In this document: positions 12,800-16,901 of the stretch, one piece after another
Numbering within the stretch: position 1 is the stretch's first letter
Layout: every line of letters begins with the position of its first letter
Source of the DNA: an uncultured Muribaculaceae bacterium
GTDB taxonomy: Bacteria; Bacteroidota; Bacteroidia; Bacteroidales; Muribaculaceae
Assembly (NCBI GenBank): GCA_910586975.1
Contig: CAJUKX010000023.1
Span: 25,398 to 42,298 of the forward strand
Direction of reading: 5' to 3'
DNA: 16,901 bases
Notes under the pieces: generated by a model
The model's input: only the letters and a program-made list of their open reading frames with translations
The model's database searches: none
Told to the model about the DNA's origin: nothing
Program-made: the position numbers and the translations under genes

Positions 12800-13300
12800 T
12801 TATTGCATGATAACTTTGGTTGGTGGTACTCCATCAATTTTGTAAAATATGATAATTGAAGCAAAGTCTATCTCATCATTATAAATATAATCCAAGTCTC
12901 GGCCCCCAAGATAAGTTTCAAAAGGAATTTTATCCTTGAACAACCGGGGTATATGGGACGATTTCGGAATAATCAAGTCGTTCATATATTCACCAAAGGC
13001 AAACACTTTGAATTTATTGCCAACAGCGCGGATTTCGAGTTCATCGCCCGGATTAAGTAATCGAAACGTCTTGACTCTTTTAATGCCACTAACGTAAAAT
13101 GAGAAGACTTCTGCCGTGTATTCCCGGTGCGCATCAACAACATCTTGCATTGAGGCGATATTTTTTGATTTTGTCGTTGCCAATGGGTCATAACCTGACG
13201 GTGGTTGTGACTTTTTCTTTTGTCTTGTAGAATACAAGTGCCAAATGCACATAACCAAAGAAAATATAGCAATAGGTAATGGAAGTGGTCCTATATGCAT
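12800..13300 (-). CDS. Membrane-anchored HIRAN-like protein, copy 1
   Basis: The 166-aa protein begins MHIGPLPLPIAIFSLVMCIW, one N-terminal TM helix, then a basic stop-transfer (RQKKK), a linker and a beta-rich globular domain (about 60-166). That domain runs VKTFRLLNPGDELEI, VFAFGEYMNDLIIPKSS, IPFETYLGGRD and ends FYKIDGVPPTKVIM. The order (GD-x-L, a V-F-x-G turn, an I-P-x-S helix, an F-x-x-YLGG strand) resembles HIRAN domains, which bind DNA ends or single strands in other proteins. This is pattern recognition only. It is clearly paralogous to the gene at 13383. A weak promoter lies at 13320-13350. Confidence 0.65.
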   Translation of the reverse strand: MHIGPLPLPIAIFSLVMCIWHLYSTRQKKKSQPPSGYDPLATTKSKNIASMQDVVDAHREYTAEVFSFYVSGIKRVKTFRLLNPGDELEIRAVGNKFKVFAFGEYMNDLIIPKSSHIPRLFKDKIPFETYLGGRDLDYIYNDEIDFASIIIFYKIDGVPPTKVIMQ

Positions 13301-13319
13301 TGCTGTTTTATTTTTATTA

Positions 13320-13350
13320 CAAAATACAAAAAATTAATTCACAAGACAAA
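13320..13350 (-). promoter_or_regulatory. Variant promoter of HIRAN-like copy 1
   Basis: Reading left, TTTG (13350-13347) and a spacer sharing GAATTAATTTTTTG with the other cassettes lead to TATTTTG (13326-13320), a -7 one base shorter than consensus. Weaker relative of the cassettes at 15739 and 16237. Confidence 0.4.
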
Positions 13351-13382
13351 GCAACGTGGTTGAATGCTGCTGCTCTTTGTCT

Positions 13383-13913
13383 TTATTTGATATATACCGT
13401 AGTTGGTGGTACTCCGTCAATCTTGTAAAAGACGATAATTTGGCACATATCCAAGTCATCCCAACCCAAGAAAGAGCTGTTTCTACCGCCGAGATAAGCA
13501 TCAAACGGGATGTTCTCATCGAATAATTTAGGAAGATTTGAAGATGCAGGCGTAATTATATCAGCGACAGGTTTTCCAAAGGCAAGAACGTCATAAATCA
13601 TGTTGTCAGACTTTTTAAGTTCCACCTTTCTTCCGGGAGAAAAGATTCTGAAAGTCTTTACTTTCTTACGACCGAATACAGTGATATCAAATATCTCAGC
13701 AGAATAGCCTTCGTATTGCGCTACGAGCTTTTTCATTACTGAAATATTTTCACGTTCCCGAGGGGTCAAATCGCGAGGATCACTCTCCATCAAATCATCG
13801 TATGGATTTGATTTGGATTTCGGTTTAGTTTTTGGTTTTGTCTTGTGCATATAGCAAATGAATGCTATTATGAGCAAGACCATTACAGGAAAAGGCATCG
13901 GAGCGTAATACAT
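13383..13913 (-). CDS. Membrane-anchored HIRAN-like protein, copy 2
   Basis: The 176-aa protein begins MYYAPMPFPVMVLLIIAFIC, one TM helix, then a Lys-rich segment (HKTKPKTKPKSKSN) and a globular domain: KVKTFRIFSPGRKVEL, DVLAFGKPVADIITPASS, NIPFDAYLGGR, ending IIVFYKIDGVPPTTVYI. It shares the FYKIDGVPPT end and the YLGGR motif with copy 1, and the MYYAPM start with the broken copy 3. Topology predicts the globular part in the cytoplasm. Its own promoter is at 13946-13978. Function unknown; HIRAN assignment is tentative. Confidence 0.68.
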   Translation of the reverse strand: MYYAPMPFPVMVLLIIAFICYMHKTKPKTKPKSKSNPYDDLMESDPRDLTPRERENISVMKKLVAQYEGYSAEIFDITVFGRKKVKTFRIFSPGRKVELKKSDNMIYDVLAFGKPVADIITPASSNLPKLFDENIPFDAYLGGRNSSFLGWDDLDMCQIIVFYKIDGVPPTTVYIK

Positions 13914-13927
13914 GGCATTAGTCTTGA
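13895..13927. repeat. 33-bp perfect direct repeat, second copy 15688-15720
   Basis: The identical stretch starts gcatcggagcgtaatacatg and ends gcattagtcttga. It covers the leader and first codons of HIRAN-like copies 2 and 3, showing recent duplication or gene conversion of their 5' ends. Confidence 0.85.
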
Positions 13928-13945
13928 GGGATTTTGTTTTTTATG

Positions 13946-13978
13946 CAAATATATTAACATTAATCAATACAACAAAAA
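13946..13978 (-). promoter_or_regulatory. Promoter of HIRAN-like copy 2
   Basis: Reading left, TTTTTG (13978-13973), 19 nt, then TATATTTG (13953-13946), a strong consensus match about 33 nt before the ATG. Confidence 0.65.
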
Positions 13979-14005
13979 TATATTGGCGGTTACAGTAATG
14001 AATTT

Positions 14006-14671
14006 TTAAAAATAATAGGCCATGCCAACCGATACTCTGTTTTCACGGAATGAAACATTCTTGTTTTTCAATAAATTAGTCATGCCTATGGCGGCATCAA
14101 TACTGATCAGAAAACTGTTGTAAGGTACTCCGACACCAATTTTCCAGGCACAATCAAGTCTGCGTTGGAAATCTCCAAACAATCTATCCGGAAAAATACC
14201 TGTTAGTTCTTTGTTTTTCACTTTGATTTTACCTCCAAGAGCCCAACTCAGTTCCGGACCGGTAAATACACTCATCGAAAATCTGTCTGAGATATTGAAA
14301 GAATATCCGATTACCAGTGGAATTCTCAATCCAAGTTTATAAAGCGACGGATTTTCACTTTTCAAATATCCATTATCATCAGTTATTTTGAGGTCATCGT
14401 AAGAGTAGGAATCATAAAAGAATGAAACACCGGGCTCAAAGTAAAAACCTTTGCCGAGATAGATATTATACACACCACCCAGCGTAACACCGTATCCATT
14501 ACGGTACATTCTTGCCGCGCCGCTGTCATTATGCCAATCACCGGGAATATTGACATCAAAAGCAGCGCGCACTCCAAACATTGGGGCGGTATTGGTTCCA
14601 TCAGATTCAGCTCGGGTATTAAAAATACCGGCTAAAAAGGCTATTAAAGTAATTATCAAAAAACGTTTCAT
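14006..14671 (-). CDS. PorT-like outer-membrane beta-barrel protein
   Basis: The 221-aa protein has a Sec signal peptide (MKRFLIITLIAFLAGIFNTRA, cut near residue 21), then alternating strands typical of small Bacteroidetes barrels: FGVRAAFDVNIPGDW, GYGVTLGGVYNIYLG, KGFYFEPGVSFFYDS, YKLGLRIPLVIGYSF, FTGPELSWALGGK, and a C-terminal strand ending GMAYYF with terminal Phe. This is the outer-membrane PorT/OMP_b-brl layout of about eight strands. It is in the same direction as, and 41 bp after, the 65-aa basic membrane protein gene, so probably cotranscribed. A role in surface change or exclusion is inference. Confidence 0.78.
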   Translation of the reverse strand: MKRFLIITLIAFLAGIFNTRAESDGTNTAPMFGVRAAFDVNIPGDWHNDSGAARMYRNGYGVTLGGVYNIYLGKGFYFEPGVSFFYDSYSYDDLKITDDNGYLKSENPSLYKLGLRIPLVIGYSFNISDRFSMSVFTGPELSWALGGKIKVKNKELTGIFPDRLFGDFQRRLDCAWKIGVGVPYNSFLISIDAAIGMTNLLKNKNVSFRENRVSVGMAYYF

Positions 14672-14712
14672 TATTGAAGATGGTTAGTGGGAAATTTTGT
14701 CAGAAAAATGAG

Positions 14713-14910
14713 TTAGAAAGATCCGAATTTTCGGAAATATCGGCGTTGCTTGGCTTTTTTGCGTTTGATACTATTGAACATCGGCATTATATCAGACTGG
14801 CGCAATGAAGAGCGGCGCCGCCTTGCCTTTGAGGACGATGCAGTAGAGGACGGAACTTTGATAAAACAAAGTAAGGCCACGATGGCAAATGTAAATAATA
14901 AAGCACCCAT
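14713..14910 (-). CDS. Small TM protein with Arg/Lys-rich tail (family member A)
   Basis: The 65-aa protein MGALLFTFAIVALLCFIKVP has one TM helix (residues 2-18), then a Ser-rich linker and a very basic tail (KARRRRSSLRQ, SIKRKKAKQRRYFRKFGSF) with MPMFNS between. The frame is open further upstream to 14958, but the promoter at 14929-14959 lies there, so the ATG at 14910 is chosen. It parallels the 50-aa protein at 14999 (IMPMFNSIKR vs VLPWFNSKR) and the 47-aa protein at 16067. Likely an inner-membrane peptide with its basic tail on the cytoplasmic side. Confidence 0.65.
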   Translation of the reverse strand: MGALLFTFAIVALLCFIKVPSSTASSSKARRRRSSLRQSDIMPMFNSIKRKKAKQRRYFRKFGSF

Positions 14911-14928
14911 AAGAATTATTCTTTTACG

Positions 14929-14959
14929 CGAAGATACAAAAATCAACCCATACTTCAAA
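14929..14959 (-). promoter_or_regulatory. Promoter of basic TM protein A
   Basis: Reading left, TTTG (14959-14956), 19 nt, then TATCTTCG (14936-14929), close to TAnnTTTG. It fixes the start of the 65-aa gene at 14910. Confidence 0.6.
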
Positions 14960-14998
14960 GCGATAACTGTGATTTAATAGCTGCGGAAAAAACGCTTG

Positions 14999-15151
14999 TC
15001 AGAATCGTTTTCTTCTGCGTTTAGAGTTAAACCACGGCAGGACTTTGGAGCGTGAGGAACGCCCATACCGCTTGTGCTGCAGCTTGCCATCGGAAATCGG
15101 TACGATGGATAGCATTAGGATAACAATTCCAATAAAAATAATCAAGCCCAT
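14999..15151 (-). CDS. Small TM protein with Arg/Lys-rich tail (family member B)
   Basis: A leftward ORF of 50 codons: MGLIIFIGIVILMLSIVPIS, a single TM helix (2-18), then a basic tail (HKRYGRSSRSKVLPW, FNSKRRRKRF). Hydrophobic start, a Pro after the helix, RS-rich linker, [VI]-[LM]-P-x-FNS and a terminal Arg/Lys block match family member A. A possible -7 (TATACTTTC) lies about 20 nt upstream. It is too short for routine gene calling. Function unknown. Confidence 0.6.
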   Translation of the reverse strand: MGLIIFIGIVILMLSIVPISDGKLQHKRYGRSSRSKVLPWFNSKRRRKRF

Positions 15152-15201
15152 ATTAATGAATTTTTTTCATGAAAGTATAATAATAACCAAACGACATAAT
15201 T

Positions 15202-15242
15202 AAAAGACGAAACAGAGATTTGTGACAGATAGCCGTTTCGTC
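15202..15242 (-). terminator. Terminator after the broken HIRAN-like copy
   Basis: gacgaaac (15206-15213) and gtttcgtc (15235-15242) form an 8-bp stem with a 21-nt loop, followed on the leftward strand by TTTT. It sits 18 bp after the pseudogene stop. The long loop lowers confidence. A second palindrome (tctgatatcaga) followed by T lies just upstream at 15251-15262. Confidence 0.5.
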
Positions 15243-15259
15243 AATGAAAAAATCTGATA

Positions 15260-15706
15260 TCAGAAATAAACGACAATGGATAGAAAATCCATCCATTTCG
15301 GAGTGCTGGATTCGTCACGGCTATAGATGTAAGCCTTATATGAGGTTCCGTTATTAAGCGATGAAAGTATAGCACCCCCGTAATTCTCGGGGAGAGCTTT
15401 GATTGATAATCCTCCAATGCGGACAAAAATATCAGAGCCATGAGTCTCCAAATGTACCTGATCACCGGGCGCATGACAGAACGTTACTCTCATCTCGTTG
15501 GGTTCAGACACATACAGGTCGAGGAATTCAGATTTACGCCCTTTATTCTCCGCCAAAACTGAATCCAATTTTGAAGTGTTGTTTTTAGGGATGACCATAA
15601 AAGGCAATGAGTCGTGTTGTTTTTTAGCTCGTGTCTTCTACATGTAACATACGAATGCTACGACAAGGAACATGAAAACCGGGAAATGCATCGGAGCGTA
15701 ATACAT
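15260..15706 (-). pseudogene. HIRAN-like copy 3, broken by an in-frame stop
   Basis: The frame starting at the ATG at 15706 reads MYYAPMHFPVFMFLVVAFVC then YM, and hits TAG at 15640-15638 (codon 23). The same frame is then open to 15260, with KTRAKKQHD and a globular domain containing VTFCHAPGDQVHLE, FVRIGGLSIKALPENY and GTSYKAYIYSRD. It matches copies 2 and 1 in layout: TM start, basic linker, GD-x-V/L strand and final beta segment. One nonsense change separates it from a 148-aa protein. The remaining 115 codons could start only at a TTG (15607). A strong promoter still stands in front of it. Confidence 0.75.
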
Positions 15707-15738
15707 GGCATTAGTCTTGATGTTTTTTTGACTCTATG

Positions 15739-15769
15739 CAAATATACAAAAATTAATTCATACGACAAA
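15739..15769 (-). promoter_or_regulatory. Promoter cassette copy 1 (before broken HIRAN-like gene)
   Basis: Reading left, TTTTG (15770-15766), 19 nt, TATATTTG (15746-15739). The 31-bp stretch 15738-15768 is identical to 16236-16266. It overlaps the last codons of the upstream 67-aa gene. Confidence 0.7.
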
Positions 15770-15961
15770 ACAGTAACGGTGATTTATCGGCTGAGAAAAC
15801 TGCCGATTGAGAGTTCTCAGAGCCTTTTCAAGTTGACGTGAAGTAGCAAGTTTGATATTTTCAAGAGCGCTAATAACGACCTCGGTAGCCGAGCGCATTT
15901 GCTTTGCCTGAGCGCCATTTACGGTCAGGGTTACAGTTGCGGTATCGCTTATTCCACTCAT
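15758..15961 (-). CDS. Short protein resembling the start of a phage tape-measure protein
   Basis: The 67-aa protein starts MSGIS then DTATVTLTVNGAQAKQ, which recalls the N-terminus of tail tape-measure proteins in Bacteroidetes phages (DTATVTL-x-VNG-xQA). It continues with a helix (TEVVISALENIKLATSRQ) and ends LNRQFSQPINHRYCFVV, the last codons running into the repeated promoter. Real tape-measure proteins have hundreds of residues, so this is a remnant or a domesticated N-terminus. A -7 box (TAATTTTG, 15999-15992) sits before it. Confidence 0.55.
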   Translation of the reverse strand: MSGISDTATVTLTVNGAQAKQMRSATEVVISALENIKLATSRQLEKALRTLNRQFSQPINHRYCFVV

Positions 15962-15991
15962 ATTGTGATTTGATTGGAGGTTTAATCACCG

Positions 15992-15999
15992 CAAAATTA
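15992..15999 (-). promoter_or_regulatory. -7 element of the 67-aa gene
   Basis: TAATTTTG reads leftward, about 30 nt before the ATG at 15961. The -33 side shows no clean TTTG at 19-20 nt, so this is a weaker promoter call. Confidence 0.4.
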
Positions 16000-16026
16000 A
16001 CCATTCGGAAATTGGCTCTAAAAGAC

Positions 16027-16058
16027 ACAAAAAGACCATGAGAATTAACCCATGGTCT
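16027..16058 (-). terminator. Intrinsic terminator after basic TM protein C
   Basis: Leftward, AGACCATG pairs perfectly with CATGGTCT (16058-16051 with 16040-16033) around a 10-nt loop, followed by TTTTTG. It lies 9 bp past the stop of the 47-aa gene. Confidence 0.8.
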
Positions 16059-16066
16059 CAATGCGA

Positions 16067-16210
16067 TTATTTCTTGCCCATAGCCTTTCGTATTACAGGT
16101 GGAAGTTTAACCTTTCCACTACGTCTGTATCTACCTTTACGGCTTGAAGGCGGAATCTTTATATTACTTAAAACAGCAACGACTATTAATGTGAAAATTA
16201 ATTCAAACAT
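16067..16210 (-). CDS. Small TM protein with Arg/Lys-rich tail (family member C)
   Basis: A leftward ORF of 47 codons: MFELIFTLIVVAVLSNIKIP, one TM helix (2-15), then a basic tail SSRKGRYRRSGKVKLPPVIR and KAMGKK. It shares with members A and B the M-x(2)-hydrophobic helix, a Pro at the end of the helix, an Arg/Ser linker with RYRRS, and a [VI]-x-LP segment. It has its own promoter (16237-16266) and terminator (16027-16058), so it is a complete one-gene transcription unit, which strongly supports it being real despite its size. Confidence 0.7.
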   Translation of the reverse strand: MFELIFTLIVVAVLSNIKIPPSSRKGRYRRSGKVKLPPVIRKAMGKK

Positions 16211-16236
16211 ACAAAACGAGAGATTATTCCTTTTTG

Positions 16237-16266
16237 CAAATATACAAAAATTAATTCATACGACAA
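16237..16266 (-). promoter_or_regulatory. Promoter cassette copy 2 (before basic TM protein C)
   Basis: Reading left, TTG (16266-16264), 19 nt, TATATTTG (16244-16237). The 31-bp stretch 16236-16266 is identical to 15738-15768, while the genes behind the two copies are unrelated. Confidence 0.7.
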
Positions 16267-16330
16267 GCATATACAGTGATTTAAGCAAAGCTAAGGACGA
16301 GATGGCGGTTTTTGCCGAATTGAACCGTGA

Positions 16331-16885
16331 GTGTCGACTGGCCGGAGTTATCGGCATGTCGGGTGCTTTTTTACCATGCGCCAGAAATACGAACCGGAGC
16401 GTCTTTCAAACGGGGACACGCTCAAAGAACTGCTGGCCCGTGGACGCTATGCCCTGTTCAAGTCCCCTGAGAAATGGACCGACTCCCAGCGTCAGCGCAT
16501 TGACCTGATGTTCTCACTATATCCTGATCTTAAAGAAGCCTATTGGCTTTCCCAACATCTCCGGGCAATCTTCTCCAATAAAAAGTCTACAGCTGACACT
16601 GCCAGACTAAATCTTGCACGTTGGTACAACCGGGTGGCCAATTCCGGGTTCAAGTCGTTCAATACCATTGCTGCCACATTTTACGAACACTCAGATGAAA
16701 TCATAAACTATTTCGACAACCGTTCAACAAACGCATCCGCCGAATCAATCAACTCCAAAATAAAGGCATTCCGAGCTAAATTGCATGGTGTCAATGATAC
16801 AAAATTTTTCATCTTCCGACTCTGTAATCTATTTGCATTGACCCGATTTTGGGGTCAATGTAAAAAACCGGTTGTTAAATACTGA
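16331..16885 (+). pseudogene. 5'-truncated ISAon1/ISL3-like transposase
   Basis: From the ATG at 16376 the frame gives MRQKYEPERLSNGDTLKELL, then LFKSPEKWTDSQRQR, LRAIFSNKKST, RWYNRVANSGFKSFNTIAAT and NRSTNASAESINSKIKAFRA, ending near FIFRLCNLFA. These are the C-terminal landmarks of ISAon1-family (ISL3-type DDE) transposases, including the conserved Glu in NASAESIN. Only about 170 of the usual 300 or more residues remain; the N-terminal catalytic part is missing upstream, where the DNA belongs to the membrane-protein cluster. After LFA the frame continues TRFWGQCKKPVVKY, not typical for the family. Confidence 0.75.
16836..16860. repeat. Inverted repeat at the transposase 3' end
   Basis: cattgaccc (16836-16844) and gggtcaatg (16852-16860) form a 9-bp stem with a 7-nt loop, inside the last codons of the transposase frame. 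It may belong to the element's right end or act as a terminator. The true IS end may lie beyond the window. Confidence 0.5.
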
Positions 16886-16901
16886 ACAAAAATAGTTAAA
16901 T

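Noticed and set aside
14750..14977. Rightward 75-aa ORF
   Set aside because: It mirrors the 65-aa basic TM gene and its promoter, which have better support.
16367..16373. T TTT TTA slippery heptamer leading into the transposase frame
   Set aside because: The upstream frame does not resemble the transposase N-terminus, and the family's conserved part begins only after this point, so programmed frameshifting is not supported.

Overview
The window looks like accessory DNA from a gut-type Bacteroidales (Bacteroidaceae/Muribaculaceae-like) genome. The promoters fit the Bacteroidetes pattern (TTTG, about 19-20 nt, then TAnnTTTG) rather than -35/-10 boxes. Shine-Dalgarno sites are mostly absent, and lipobox proteins, a beta-barrel protein and an ISAon1-type transposase remnant fit the same group. 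Exact genus and element identity are inference.

Layout, left to right. (1) 1-340: no clear gene; an unusual set of interlaced inverted repeats, a good leftward promoter pointing into it (probable ncRNA or leader) and a 56-codon rightward ORF with a strong SD. (2) 355-2314, leftward: a 59-aa protein, an inactive-looking exonuclease fold fused to a BRCT domain, a two-helix membrane protein and a lipoprotein. (3) 2345-3117: a hicA-hicB toxin-antitoxin operon with its own promoter, a palindromic operator between the promoter boxes, an intercistronic hairpin and a terminator. (4) 3155-12027: one long leftward phage-like early operon of about 18 genes, many joined by ATGA or TAATG overlaps. It encodes a small regulator, a Cys-rich LuxR-type regulator, a zinc-finger/TOPRIM/SF3 primase-helicase of 1005 aa, a DnaA-domain-IV-like protein, a second stand-alone SF3 ATPase, a DUF3127 protein, a P22-type antirepressor-N protein, a DUF551 protein and several small orphans. 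Two of its genes (53 and 45 aa) are very short and one gene carries a frameshift. (5) 12153-12530, rightward: a Cro/C1-type HTH repressor-like gene divergent from the operon. (6) 12500-12782: long imperfect direct repeats with GGAACA words, iteron-like. (7) 12800-16266, leftward: a cluster of membrane-anchored small proteins, many with their own near-identical promoter. It contains three paralogues of a TM-anchored HIRAN-like protein (one broken by a stop codon), three tiny proteins built as one TM helix plus an Arg/Lys-rich tail, a PorT-like beta-barrel and a short protein resembling the start of a phage tape-measure protein. (8) 16331-16885, rightward: the 3' part of an ISAon1/ISL3-like transposase.

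Regions 4-6 read as the replication and lysis-lysogeny control block of a temperate phage, phage-plasmid or satellite: repressor, divergent early operon, primase-helicase, accessory initiator and antirepressor. No capsid, portal, terminase or integrase gene is visible. Region 7 is the most novel part: repeated promoter cassettes driving small membrane proteins that look duplicated and decaying beside a phage replicon. Superinfection exclusion or envelope modification is one plausible role, but nothing in the sequence proves it.
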